The translations under genes were made by a program, and so were the position numbers. Positions 1 through 8,109 of a stretch of DNA of 64,000 nucleotides are shown one piece after another (the stretch's first letter is position 1; every line of letters starts with the position of its first letter). The stretch covers positions 62,001 through 126,000 of the forward strand of contig PALV01000020.1 of NCBI GenBank assembly GCA_002706685.1, read 5' to 3'. This DNA comes from Gammaproteobacteria bacterium. GTDB lineage: Bacteria; Pseudomonadota; Gammaproteobacteria; Pseudomonadales; Pseudohongiellaceae. The notes under the pieces are model-generated. The model saw only the letters and a list, made by a program, of their open reading frames with translations. It had not been told where the DNA came from and made no database searches.

Positions 1-806
1 CTGACATTCTCCTGACTCCACTGCGAGGCGCGATCGTGGTAGTCGGCAGGCAGTGTGACTTGCCGTCCCCAGCGCTCACCAGACTGCCAGCCGGCATTAC
101 GCAGGTAATTGGCAATCGACGCAAAGACATCAGCCTCGGTCGTCCAGATGTCGACCCGGCCGTCGCCGTCAAAATCTACCGCGTGGTTGATAAAGCTGGA
201 GGGCATGAACTGGCTTTGTCCCATGGCGCCAGCCCAGGAGCCTTTCATGTTCGGATGGTCGATATGACCCTCCTGAAGAATGCGCAGTGCGGACAGCAGC
301 TCACCCCGGAAGTAGGCAGCGCGGCGCGGGTCGTAGGCCAGCGTGGCGAGGGCACGAATCACGTCCGTGCCACCTGTGAAATTGCCGTAATTGGTTTCGA
401 TACCCCATATGGCGACGATAAAGCGGGCCGGCACACCATATTCGGCAGCCACCTGGTTAAGCACATCGCGGTGCTGCGCCATGCGCGTCCTGCCAGTCTG
501 GATGCGCCAGTCCGTCACACGCTTGTCCAGATACTGAGCCAGCGTTTCGACAAATTCGGCCTGATTACGGTCGTTGCTTACAACCTGAGGGATGGGCGCC
601 AACCCTGTCAGCGCCTGATCGATGATATCTTCGGAGATGCCGGTTTCTCTTGCCTCGGCGATTAGCTGCTGCAGCCACTGTTGAAACTCGGGATCAGGAG
701 CAGCGACTTCACTGTCTGACTGGGCACTAACTTTCCATCCAGCGAATGACAGGACCACTATCGTCACACATGCCATTCGGGTCAAACCAAACCACAATCG
801 AGTCAT
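1..806 (-). CDS. mltB: Lytic murein transglycosylase B family protein (3' end outside window)
   Basis: The gene runs off the left edge; the visible part is the N-terminal two thirds of an MltB-type lytic transglycosylase, which cleaves the glycan strand of peptidoglycan to 1,6-anhydro-MurNAc products. Visible family marks on the minus strand are WGIETNYG, which carries the catalytic Glu, followed by GSWAGAMGQSQFMPSSF and DFDGDGRVDIWTTEADVFAS. The N-terminus is hydrophobic (VTIVVLSFAGW, then SAQS), consistent with a signal peptide for a periplasmic or membrane-bound enzyme; I see no clear lipobox. ATG at 806 is preferred over ATG at 815 because a GGGAG lies 10 nt upstream of it. The next gene upstream on the same strand also acts on murein. 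Family assignment is firm, the exact paralogue is not. Confidence 0.9.
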   Translation of the reverse strand, partial: MTRLWFGLTRMACVTIVVLSFAGWKVSAQSDSEVAAPDPEFQQWLQQLIAEARETGISEDIIDQALTGLAPIPQVVSNDRNQAEFVETLAQYLDKRVTDWRIQTGRTRMAQHRDVLNQVAAEYGVPARFIVAIWGIETNYGNFTGGTDVIRALATLAYDPRRAAYFRGELLSALRILQEGHIDHPNMKGSWAGAMGQSQFMPSSFINHAVDFDGDGRVDIWTTEADVFASIANYLRNAGWQSGERWGRQVTLPADYHDRASQWSQENV

Positions 807-835
807 CAAACACATACTCCCATGATGATTTCAGC

Positions 836-1438
836 CTACTCCTTAAATTCAGTTTTGTCTAACAGATGCGCGTCGATTGTCTCGTGATAGCACCAGTGCC
901 AGGGCTCGTAACAGATCATTCCGGTACCTCCCTCAGGATAGGACAACAAAAATCCGTAATCCTCCGCATTGGCCGTTAACCAGGCGTAAGCAGCTGTACT
1001 ATCGAACTCTGTCTCCAGTGGTTTGCTGCCCGGTGTGCCGATGTCAATGGCACGTCCGGTGTGGTGCTCGCTGAAACCGGGGGCCGCAGTGTAGGCAAGG
1101 ACATCTTCAAGCGTCCGACCAGAGGCAAGCTTGCGTTTGATCAGGTCTGCCTGATAAGCCACACTGCGAAATGCCGAGATCAATTGCAGAGTAATGCCGT
1201 CACGCGCAGCCGCTGCCTGCATGGCCTGCCAGGCCCGCAAGGCCACTGGCGTCAACTGCACGGGACGCTGGAACATGTCATGACCCGCATCAACCAGCTG
1301 ATCTGGCTCGGGATGAAACGGCAACCCCGAAGTAGTGGGGTAATCGGCCGGGATCCCCAGTCGGGCAAACAAGGACTGTAGCTCGTCAATTGACGAGACA
1401 GGTGTCTTAAATGCCATATTGTTTGACTGTAACGACAT
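836..1438 (-). CDS. D-alanyl-D-alanine carboxypeptidase, VanY/LdcB type (peptidase M15B)
   Basis: A 200-aa zinc peptidase of the M15B family, which trims D-Ala (DD- or LD-carboxypeptidase activity) from peptidoglycan stem peptides. The zinc and catalytic signatures are present: SAFRS, then SEHHTGRAIDIG (His/Asp zinc ligands) and EPWHWCYHE (second His). There is no signal peptide or membrane segment, so it may act on cytoplasmic, recycled muropeptides like LdcA-type enzymes, or its true N-terminus is missed. Neither ATG 1438 nor the in-frame ATG 1417 has a good ribosome binding site. It lies 30 nt upstream of the MltB-like gene on the same strand, so the two murein enzymes are likely cotranscribed. 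Confidence 0.87.
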   Translation of the reverse strand: MSLQSNNMAFKTPVSSIDELQSLFARLGIPADYPTTSGLPFHPEPDQLVDAGHDMFQRPVQLTPVALRAWQAMQAAAARDGITLQLISAFRSVAYQADLIKRKLASGRTLEDVLAYTAAPGFSEHHTGRAIDIGTPGSKPLETEFDSTAAYAWLTANAEDYGFLLSYPEGGTGMICYEPWHWCYHETIDAHLLDKTEFKE

Positions 1439-1522
1439 AATTGCACAAAGGGTGTTTAGCTATATTACTCATATCGTAGCAGTCGTTGCACTGGCCGTCA
1501 TAGCGTAAAGGAGAATTATCGG

Positions 1523-3442
1523 ATGACAGCACTTCCCGTGATTATTGGCTTCGGCGGGATCAACCCGGCAGGCCGCAGTTCCTCACATCATGGGTATCGC
1601 CGCATGATAATGGATCAGCTGGCCGCGCAGGATGCGATGCAGACCAGAGCCAGCCTGGCCAGCCTGATGGGGCTGCTGCAATGGCACGAAGGCCGCTGGT
1701 TCAATCCGACCGATAACAAAGCCGTCGAGCTCGAACCCTACCTGATGAGCATTGATGCACAGCTGAAGCACGGCACACTTATCCGGAAACTTGAAAACAA
1801 TCTGTTTGATCCCGCTCGCCTGCCCTACCACAAAAAGGCCGTGCTGAACGCCAGCGATACCAGCCCGATCCGGTTCCGTATGCGGCGCCAGCACTTGCCA
1901 GATCGGATACCAATGGACTGGCTGCTGAGTGATGCCGGCAATGGGCTGGTTGATGTCGAAATCCCCACATCGCTGGAGATCATGACCGAGAACACACGTA
2001 AATCTGCGGTCAACTCTGCGGGCCAGCTGCCCAGCGGATTTGATCCGCGGGCGCTCTATCAGTCGCGCAATCATCCGCGCGGTTTGCAGATGACGGTGTT
2101 CGGCGCCAGTGATGCGATACAGTCACTGGGTGTAGATTGGCAGACCGTACTCCAGCATGTATCAGCTGATCAGATCAGTGTGTACGCCGGCAGCAGCATG
2201 AGCCAGCTCGACTATGACGGCAACGGCGGACTGCTGCAGGCACGTCTGCTTGGCAAAAAAGTCAGTTCCAAGCAACTGGCCCTGGGTTTTGCTGAAATGC
2301 CAGCTGACTTTATCAATGCCTATGTACTGGGCAATTTAGGGACAACCGGCACTAACGCAGCAGCGTGTGCTACATTCCTCTATAACCTGCGCCAGGGTAT
2401 CCGCGACATTCGAAACGGTACCCACCGACTGGTTATTGTCGGCACCGCCGAAGCACCACTGGTACCGGAGGTGATGGATGGCTACCACACCATGGGCGCC
2501 CTGGTGGACGATGCAGCGCTGCTGGCACTGGATGCTGACAAAGGACTGAGTGCCCCGGATCATCGCCGGGCCTGCCGCCCGTTTGGCAATAATGCTGGAT
2601 TCACACTGGGTGAGTCAGCACAGTTTGTCATCCTTTGTGACGACAAACTGGCTCTGGAACTGGGCGCCAATATTTACGGGTCAGTCAACGATGTATTCGT
2701 CAATGCCGACGGCTACAAGAAATCCATATCCAGCCCGGGCGCCGGTAACTACATCACCATGGCGAAGGCGATGGCGGCAACCGCGGCTGTTATTGGCGAA
2801 CAGGGCCTGCAGCAACGCAGTTACGTGCAGGCACACGGCACTGGCACCCCTCAGAATCGCGTGACCGAGTCTCATATCTTCAACACGCTGGCACAAACCT
2901 GGGGCATTAAAAACTGGCCTGTCACTGCACTCAAGACCTATGTCGGACACTCTCTGGCGTCTGCATCCGGCGACCAGCTGGTAGCCAGCCTGGGTGTGTG
3001 GCAGTACGGCATCATTCCGGGCATCACCACGGTGGATAAAATTGCCGACGATGTGCATGGCAGCCACCTCAATTTTCTGCTGAACCACACTGAAGTTGGC
3101 GCGGATGCGATGGATGCTGTGCTGATCAATGCCAAAGGTTTCGGCGGCAACAATGCCACTGCCTCCGTGCTGTCGCCACAGCAGACACGCAAAATGCTGG
3201 AGAAGCGGCACGGCAAGTCGGCGACCGCGGCCTGGGCCGAACGCAATGAATCAGTCAAGCAGAAAATTGCTGACTATGACGAGTCGGTTCGACGCAATAC
3301 TGCCGAGGTCATTTATCGATTTGACCACAATGTACTCGGAGGCGAAGAGCTGGGAATCAGCCGTGATGCCATCAAGGTGCCAGGACACACACACGAAATA
3401 TCAACCCGCCACCAGTCGCCTTACGGGGATATGCTTGACTGA
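1523..3442 (+). CDS. fabY: Beta-ketoacyl-ACP synthase FabY
   Basis: A 639-aa KAS-fold condensing enzyme. The N-terminus (LPVIIGFGGINPAGRSS, then HHGYRRM) and the length match the FabY class first defined in Pseudomonas aeruginosa (PA5174), which initiates fatty acid synthesis by condensing acetyl-CoA with malonyl-ACP in organisms not relying on FabH. The Cys-His-His triad is visible: Cys at about residue 282 in TNAAACATF, His in QAHGTGTPQN and His in TYVGHSLASASGD. ATG 1523 is preceded by AAGGAGAA at good spacing. It diverges from the VanY-like gene and is convergent with the Spy-like gene at 3467. The C-terminal 60 residues after the thiolase fold are charged and less conserved. Confidence 0.93.
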   Translation: MTALPVIIGFGGINPAGRSSSHHGYRRMIMDQLAAQDAMQTRASLASLMGLLQWHEGRWFNPTDNKAVELEPYLMSIDAQLKHGTLIRKLENNLFDPARLPYHKKAVLNASDTSPIRFRMRRQHLPDRIPMDWLLSDAGNGLVDVEIPTSLEIMTENTRKSAVNSAGQLPSGFDPRALYQSRNHPRGLQMTVFGASDAIQSLGVDWQTVLQHVSADQISVYAGSSMSQLDYDGNGGLLQARLLGKKVSSKQLALGFAEMPADFINAYVLGNLGTTGTNAAACATFLYNLRQGIRDIRNGTHRLVIVGTAEAPLVPEVMDGYHTMGALVDDAALLALDADKGLSAPDHRRACRPFGNNAGFTLGESAQFVILCDDKLALELGANIYGSVNDVFVNADGYKKSISSPGAGNYITMAKAMAATAAVIGEQGLQQRSYVQAHGTGTPQNRVTESHIFNTLAQTWGIKNWPVTALKTYVGHSLASASGDQLVASLGVWQYGIIPGITTVDKIADDVHGSHLNFLLNHTEVGADAMDAVLINAKGFGGNNATASVLSPQQTRKMLEKRHGKSATAAWAERNESVKQKIADYDESVRRNTAEVIYRFDHNVLGGEELGISRDAIKVPGHTHEISTRHQSPYGDMLD

Positions 3443-3466
3443 CGGCACCAGCGCCTCAGTCACGCA

Positions 3467-3958
3467 CTATTGCGGCGTCAATGGGGCATCCGCAGGCGGA
3501 CGTCTTTCAACAGGTGGTCGTTCATCTCCACGCCTGGCGCTCAGTCGACGCAACGCCTGCTGCCTCTGCTCAACCGTCAGCCGGCTCATCATATCGACCA
3601 ATTGACCGTGACTGCGCTCCTGATACGCCGCACTGGCCTGTCGCAGGCTTGCAAAAGCGCCCGTTAGCGCCTCACTGTCCAGAGGTTCCTGAACCAGCAA
3701 CTGATTTACTTCACGTTGCGCCTGAAGCATCTGACGCCGCACCTGTCGTAACTCCTCGTTAGCCAGCCGCATCTGCGACTGCACTCTATCGCGCGCCTGC
3801 GGATCCAGTGACTGATTCATCCACATCATGCCTACAGGTGCAGGTGGCGGCTCTGGCCTGTCGAACAGCTGCGCACCGACTACACCTGCCAGAAACAGAT
3901 TCACGCCTGTCGACACCAGCAAGGCGACGACCAACATGTTCTTTCGTAAAAGCATCAT
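3467..3958 (-). CDS. Spy/CpxP-like periplasmic protein (Metal_resist family)
   Basis: A 163-aa protein with one N-terminal membrane anchor or uncleaved signal (MLVVALLVSTGVNLFLAGVVGA), then a Pro-rich stretch and a long helical region rich in Gln, Arg and Leu (about residues 50-145) with the LTVEQR type motif of the LTxxQ/Spy-CpxP superfamily. Such proteins are periplasmic chaperones or metal/envelope-stress sensors. It is the last gene of an operon: its start overlaps the anti-sigma gene stop by 4 nt (3955-3958). Given the sigma factor and EF-hand protein upstream, I infer that it either modulates the anti-sigma factor or is an effector of the same stress response. Confidence 0.72.
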   Translation of the reverse strand: MMLLRKNMLVVALLVSTGVNLFLAGVVGAQLFDRPEPPPAPVGMMWMNQSLDPQARDRVQSQMRLANEELRQVRRQMLQAQREVNQLLVQEPLDSEALTGAFASLRQASAAYQERSHGQLVDMMSRLTVEQRQQALRRLSARRGDERPPVERRPPADAPLTPQ

Positions 3959-4404
3959 GGCGTTTCCTCAACTAATTCACCCAGCGCCATCCAGTACAAC
4001 TCCTCATCGGTGGTCAGCCAGGTGTTCGCATCACTGTCCAGATTCAACTGCATGCCAACATAAAGACCCAGCATCAGGGGAATACAGGCCAGCGCTGCGG
4101 GTCGCCACCATTGAGCTACACCAGCTGAGGTAACCGCCATCAGCCAGTGCCCTGCCCACTCCAGAATGCCGGGTCGACGAGGCGGTAAGGGCTGAGCCAG
4201 CAGACGCGCCTCAAGATCCGCAAATGCCGGAGTCTGCGAATCGCTTAACCAGCGGTCCAGAGCCTGTGCATTTTTCAGCTCAGCAAGCAGCTCGGGATAG
4301 TTGTCCAGGCACTGCTCGGCGAGCTCGCGCTCGGCCGCTGGCCACCGCTGCAGATCTCCACCGTAGGCGTCAATCAGACTGATCAGTCGATCTCTCGACA
4401 ACAT
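3955..4404 (-). CDS. Putative membrane anti-sigma factor
   Basis: A 149-aa protein with a soluble N-terminal half and one predicted membrane segment (PAALACIPLMLGLYVGMQ, near residues 100-120), ending in a short acidic periplasmic tail. Its start codon overlaps the stop of the ECF sigma gene (shared base 4404), the arrangement typical for a cognate anti-sigma factor. It lacks a visible HxxxCxxC zinc motif, so it is not a ZAS-type anti-sigma factor. The N-terminus (LISLIDAYGGDLQRWPAAER) resembles short alphaproteobacterial and gammaproteobacterial proteins coupled to ECF factors. Function is inferred from position and topology, not from a recognised catalytic or binding motif. Confidence 0.68.
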   Translation of the reverse strand: MLSRDRLISLIDAYGGDLQRWPAAERELAEQCLDNYPELLAELKNAQALDRWLSDSQTPAFADLEARLLAQPLPPRRPGILEWAGHWLMAVTSAGVAQWWRPAALACIPLMLGLYVGMQLNLDSDANTWLTTDEELYWMALGELVEETP

Positions 4405-4946
4405 TATTTATCCTCCGCGGACATTTGACTCTTCAGGGCTCGGCGCGCACGCGCTAGCAAGGACTCAAGCGCATCAACCGATACATCAAGCACATCGGCT
4501 GCCTGCTGATTCGATAAGCCCTGGTAGTGGACCAGAATCAGAGCGCTGCGCTGTCGCTCCGGCAATCCGCCAATCAGTTGCTGCAACCGTTCGTGTTGAC
4601 GCTGCGCAGCCAGCCCCTGGTCGGCAGCTGCTGCGCCGGTATCAATAACGCTATCAAGGTCTGCGTCAATTGCCTGCGCTGACCGCTTCCGCAGATTATC
4701 GACACACAGGTTGTGCGCGATACGGTGCAGCCAGGCGGACACATTGCCCCGTGCGGGATCCCAGCGCGCTGCCTGGGTCCATAACTTCAGGAAGGTCTCC
4801 TGCGCAACATCTTCAGCCTCAGCCTGGCTGCCCAGCAAGCGGTAAGCATAAGCAGCTATCAGACGACCATACTGATGGACCGCGCGCGCATAGGCATCCT
4901 GCCGTCCAGCAACGATTGCCTGCATCATCTGCTCTTCAATCGACAT
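4404..4946 (-). CDS. ECF-subfamily RNA polymerase sigma factor
   Basis: A 180-aa group 4 sigma factor. Sigma region 2 is clear (YAYRLLGSQAEAEDVAQETF, then LKLWTQAARWDP and WLHRIAHNLCVDNLRKR), and region 4 follows a variable acidic linker (LPERQRSALILVHYQGLSNQ, then AADVLDVSVDALESLLARAR with the helix-turn-helix). It directs RNA polymerase to a specific promoter set once released from its anti-sigma factor. It sits 45 nt downstream of the EF-hand gene and overlaps the putative anti-sigma gene, so the four genes from 5543 down to 3467 form one operon. The inducing signal is unknown; a calcium or envelope-stress input is suggested only by the neighbouring proteins. Confidence 0.93.
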   Translation of the reverse strand: MSIEEQMMQAIVAGRQDAYARAVHQYGRLIAAYAYRLLGSQAEAEDVAQETFLKLWTQAARWDPARGNVSAWLHRIAHNLCVDNLRKRSAQAIDADLDSVIDTGAAAADQGLAAQRQHERLQQLIGGLPERQRSALILVHYQGLSNQQAADVLDVSVDALESLLARARRALKSQMSAEDK

Positions 4947-4991
4947 ATGTCTTGCCTGGCAGTAGTTGCCGCGCGCGGAAACAGAACTCTA

Positions 4992-5543
4992 TCAATGATC
5001 CGTGTGGTCCGACTGCTGCTCACCATTTGGACCTGCCTGACGTCGCTCTTCCATACGCTCGCGCATCGCAGCTCGCTGTTCCTCTGTCATGTTCGCCATC
5101 CGCTCACGCATCTGACGGCGCTGCTCGGGGCTCATTTCACCCATACGATCCCGCATCTGGCGGCGCTGTTCAGGGCTCATTTCACCCATCTGCTGCATGC
5201 CTCTTTGTGGACGCATTTCATCCGCAGAAATCAGGCCGTTACCATCCTGATCAAGTCGCTGAAACGCGCGCTCCAGAGCCTCCTGCCTGCTGATGGCACC
5301 GTCACCGTTGGTGTCCTGGCGCTGAAAGTTGGCCATCGGTGCCGCTGCGAATTCTTCAAGCGTCAGATTGCCATCGCCATTAACATCCAGCTCCTCAAAG
5401 CGAGCTTGTGCCTGTGCCTGCGCCTGTGCTTGCCCTTGGCCATGACCCTGGCCATGACCCTGACCTGTTTCCTGCGCTGATACCTGCAATGCGCCTGCAG
5501 CGCATAACGCGGTAAGTGCTATGCAATAGATTTGTCTAATCAT
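4992..5543 (-). CDS. Exported EF-hand calcium-binding protein with tandem repeats
   Basis: A 183-aa protein with a signal peptide (IYCIALTALCAAGALQVSAQ), a short low-complexity GHGQ/AQ repeat (residues 27-47) and three EF-hand loops: DVNGDGNLTLEE, DTNGDGAISRQE and DQDGNGLISADE. All three have Asp/Asn at positions 1, 3, 5 and Glu at 12, so calcium binding is expected. The C-terminal third is three tandem 15-residue repeats (residues 119-163, bases 5055-5189) of the form MGEMSPEQRRQMRxR, strongly helical and rich in Met, Glu and Arg, resembling the repeats seen in Spy-like proteins. It heads the sigma/anti-sigma operon. It may be an envelope calcium-responsive component; that role is inference. 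Confidence 0.85.
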   Translation of the reverse strand: MIRQIYCIALTALCAAGALQVSAQETGQGHGQGHGQGQAQAQAQAQARFEELDVNGDGNLTLEEFAAAPMANFQRQDTNGDGAISRQEALERAFQRLDQDGNGLISADEMRPQRGMQQMGEMSPEQRRQMRDRMGEMSPEQRRQMRERMANMTEEQRAAMRERMEERRQAGPNGEQQSDHTDH

Positions 5544-5761
5544 AATGAGTCTCCCATTCTGGCTCGGCCAGTATATGCCTGTTTACATAGCGTGATACGG
5601 GCAGTACGCGAGAATCCGTCGCGACTTTTCGAGATTTCTCAAAAAAAAGCACTATCAACTTATCCCGAGGCGGGAATGGCATTAGAAAAGTTCAGAGGGA
5701 AACGCGGATGGCAGGTACAGAAAGTCAGGATGTTTAATATTGCAGCGCCAGAAAGACTGGA

Positions 5762-5798
5762 GCTTCGGGAGACCGCTATTGCTCGGGTCTCCCGAAGC
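5762..5798 (-). terminator. Stem-loop downstream of fumarase gene
   Basis: A perfect 13-bp inverted repeat (5762-5774 with 5786-5798, 11-nt loop) lies 20 nt downstream of the fumarase stop codon. The stem is GC-rich (GCTTCGGGAGACC). There is no long T-tract after it on the minus strand, so it may be a weak intrinsic terminator, or an mRNA 3'-end stabilising hairpin. Confidence 0.6.
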
Positions 5799-5818
5799 CT
5801 GTCTGATAGACCTGCAGA

Positions 5819-7348
5819 TCAGCCAGTTACTTTGACAGGTCTGGCTTCGGCGATTTTTGCCTGCCATTCGGCAGGTCCAGTTCGATGCACGGAGCTGCCA
5901 TTGACGTCCACAGCAACCGTCACCGGCATATCCTCGACCACAAACTCATGAATCGCTTCCATGCCCAGGTCCTCGAAGGCAACGATACGGGCATCCCGGA
6001 TTGCCTTGGACACAAGGTAGGCTGCGCCACCAACCGCCATCAGGTAGACCGCTTTGTGTTTCTGGATGGCGTCAATGGCCACCTGGCCACGCTCGGCTTT
6101 ACCGATCATGCCCAGCAGGCCGGTTTTCTCAAGAATTGTATCGGTAAATTTGTCCATGCGTGTCGCTGTGGTCGGACCAGCCGGCCCAATCACCTCGTCG
6201 CGAACTGCATCGACCGGGCCCACGTAGTAGATAAAGCGTCCCTTCAGGTCGACACCATCAGGAAGCGATTCACCACGATTGAACATATCCACCATACGCT
6301 TGTGGGCAGCATCGCGACCCGTCAGCATCTTACCTGACAGTAACAGCGTTTCACCCGGCTTCCAGCTGGCAACGTCTTCAGCGGTGACTGTGTCCAGGTT
6401 TACCCGACGCGCCGTAGGGCCTGCGTCCCAGGTAATCTGCGGCCAGTCTTCCAGCTTTGGCGGCTGCAGGTGTGCGGGTCCCGATCCGTCCAGCACAAAG
6501 TGTGCGTGGCGCGTCGCCGCACAGTTCGGAATCATCGCTACCGGCAGGGACGCTGCGTGTGTGGGGTAATCCTTGATTTTGATATCAAGAACGGTGGTCA
6601 AGCCACCCAGGCCCTGGGCGCCGATACCCAGCGCATTGACCTTGTCCATGATCTCCAGTCGCAGCTCTTCAACACGATTCTGTGGACCACGCTCGCGCAA
6701 CTCATGGATATCGATCGGATCCATCAGCGCTTCCTTGGCCAGAACGGCAGCCTTTTCGGCAGTCCCGCCAATACCGATACCCAGCATGCCGGGCGGACAC
6801 CAGCCGGCGCCCATCGTCGGCACTGTCTTGACGACCCAGTCAACGATGCTGTCGCTGGGGTTCAGCATGACCATTTTTGCCTTGTTCTCGGAGCCGCCGC
6901 CCTTGGCAGCCACAATGACATCAACCTTATCTCCTGGCACGACTTCCATGTGAATAACGGCAGGCGTGTTGTCCTTGGTGTTTTTACGGGCGCCGGCCGG
7001 ATCGGCCAGGATGGAGGCACGCAGGACGTTGTCCGGGTGCAGGTAGGCACGACGCACCCCTTCATTGATCATGTCAGCCACGCTGCTGTTCGCTTCCCAC
7101 TGGACATTCATGCCGATTTTGATGAATACGGTCACGATGCCGGTGTCCTGACAGATTGGCCGTTTTCCTTCGGCACACAGCCGGGAGTTGATCAGGATCT
7201 GCGCCATGGCATCTTTGGCTGCCTGTGACTCCTCGCGCTCGTAGGCTTCGTTGACCGCCTGGATAAAGTCCAGAGGGTGGTAATAAGAGATGTACTGCAG
7301 CGCATCGGCCACGCTCTGAATAAGGTCGTCTTGCTTGATTACAGTCAT
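5819..7348 (-). CDS. fumA: Fumarate hydratase, class I (iron-sulfur)
   Basis: A 509-aa homodimeric class I fumarase that interconverts fumarate and L-malate in the TCA cycle using a [4Fe-4S] cluster. The N-terminal alpha domain is fused to the C-terminal beta domain as in FumA/FumB rather than split. Visible marks: PICQDTGIVTVF (Cys66), GGGSENKAKM, GWCPPGMLGIGIGG, PNCAATRHAHF, and the C-terminal GPTTATRMDKF and AVGGAAYL motifs of the beta domain. ATG 7348 has AGGAA at suitable spacing. It stands alone, ending at a stem-loop, and is followed upstream by about 200 nt of promoter region before the divergent peptide gene. The [4Fe-4S] type is oxygen-sensitive, so growth with low oxygen or iron-replete conditions is its likely niche. 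Confidence 0.93.
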   Translation of the reverse strand: MTVIKQDDLIQSVADALQYISYYHPLDFIQAVNEAYEREESQAAKDAMAQILINSRLCAEGKRPICQDTGIVTVFIKIGMNVQWEANSSVADMINEGVRRAYLHPDNVLRASILADPAGARKNTKDNTPAVIHMEVVPGDKVDVIVAAKGGGSENKAKMVMLNPSDSIVDWVVKTVPTMGAGWCPPGMLGIGIGGTAEKAAVLAKEALMDPIDIHELRERGPQNRVEELRLEIMDKVNALGIGAQGLGGLTTVLDIKIKDYPTHAASLPVAMIPNCAATRHAHFVLDGSGPAHLQPPKLEDWPQITWDAGPTARRVNLDTVTAEDVASWKPGETLLLSGKMLTGRDAAHKRMVDMFNRGESLPDGVDLKGRFIYYVGPVDAVRDEVIGPAGPTTATRMDKFTDTILEKTGLLGMIGKAERGQVAIDAIQKHKAVYLMAVGGAAYLVSKAIRDARIVAFEDLGMEAIHEFVVEDMPVTVAVDVNGSSVHRTGPAEWQAKIAEARPVKVTG

Positions 7349-7559
7349 GTGTGATTCCTGTCTTGACGGGACATGTGCATCTGGCCGTATGGCGCTGACG
7401 CTGAAAACGGCGGCATTTTACCACAATCAGCGTGGCGGCCCATGGAGCTCAAATCAGCAAACGAATTAAATACAGGAAATGATGTTGAATAGCGACTACA
7501 ACCTAATTGGATGGAGACGGATCTTAGCCAGTCAATTAACAGAGAAAATGGAGATTTTC

Positions 7560-7775
7560 ATGAGAGAGCTCAATGATGATGAGACGAACAGCGTTGGCGG
7601 CGGAAATTTTTGGGGACCACTAACAGTGGGGTACACAGTTTTCACTATTGTCAGAGACTTTGACCAGACGATGGACTGGGCTCAGGGTGCCTGGAACAGC
7701 TATTCCGGTGCAATCAACAGTCACGGAGCAGATATGCTCGGTCTACAGGATTTTGTCGACGGCCACTCATCCTGA
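7560..7775 (+). CDS. Bacteriocin-like peptide precursor with double-glycine leader
   Basis: A 71-residue peptide whose N-terminus, MRELNDDETNSVGGG, fits the double-glycine leader pattern of C39-processed class II bacteriocins and microcins: with cleavage after Gly15, Leu is at -12, Glu at -8, Val at -4 and Gly at -2/-1. The predicted mature part is 56 residues, Cys-free, with a hydrophobic aromatic core (FWGPLTVGYTVFTIV) and an acidic tail. I choose ATG 7560 because GGAG lies 6 nt upstream; a longer in-frame start at 7479 exists but its AGGA is too close. The downstream small membrane protein would be the immunity partner. No exporter is adjacent; the only C39 exporter in the window is at 23548-25626. 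Activity is unproven. Confidence 0.68.
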   Translation: MRELNDDETNSVGGGNFWGPLTVGYTVFTIVRDFDQTMDWAQGAWNSYSGAINSHGADMLGLQDFVDGHSS

Positions 7776-7807
7776 AAGAAAAGAAAACCCACCTGGAGCG
7801 CAGGCAG

Positions 7808-8074
7808 ATGATCAATTCGGCACTCATAAAAGCGATATTGTTTCTTCTGCTTGTCGTTTCTTCGACTAATGTAGTCACCCACTCTCTGGAGTCTGACTGG
7901 CTGGGTGCACTCATGTCTTCAGGTGTTGCAGTATTTGTAACTCCTTCCCGTCCAACTGTTGCATGGATTCAGTCCGGACTGAGAGATAAAATGCCCACCA
8001 AACAGTGGATAGGCGTGGCAATGATGATCGCCGGCGATGCAACCAGAATCGTCGGCTTTTTGTTTGGCGGGTGA
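7808..8074 (+). CDS. Small hydrophobic membrane protein, possible immunity protein
   Basis: An 88-residue protein with three hydrophobic stretches: residues 8-22 (KAILFLLLVVSS), about 32-45 (LGALMSSGVAVFV) and 68-87 (GVAMMIAGDATRIVGFLFGG), so probably an inner-membrane protein. It follows the double-glycine peptide gene by 32 nt on the same strand, with AGG and GGAG upstream of ATG 7808. Small multi-pass membrane proteins directly downstream of bacteriocin precursors are commonly immunity proteins, and that is the inference here. I do not recognise the sequence as a named family. The gene ends 35 nt before the MITE-like element. Confidence 0.6.
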   Translation: MINSALIKAILFLLLVVSSTNVVTHSLESDWLGALMSSGVAVFVTPSRPTVAWIQSGLRDKMPTKQWIGVAMMIAGDATRIVGFLFGG

Positions 8075-8109
8075 TACCATGGGATCGATAAGGACAACAA
8101 AACGACGCC

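Noticed and set aside
36..665. Plus-strand 209-aa open frame
   Set aside because: It is the antisense of the MltB-like gene, whose catalytic motifs lie on the minus strand.
4670..5480. Two long plus-strand frames (207 and 201 aa)
   Set aside because: Antisense to the sigma factor and EF-hand genes; composition is low-complexity and without start signals.
6470..7228. Plus-strand 252-aa frame
   Set aside because: Antisense of class I fumarase, whose motifs are intact on the minus strand.
7479..7559. Longer start for the bacteriocin-like peptide
   Set aside because: Its AGGA is too close to the ATG, and the leader pattern begins at 7560 behind a properly spaced GGAG.
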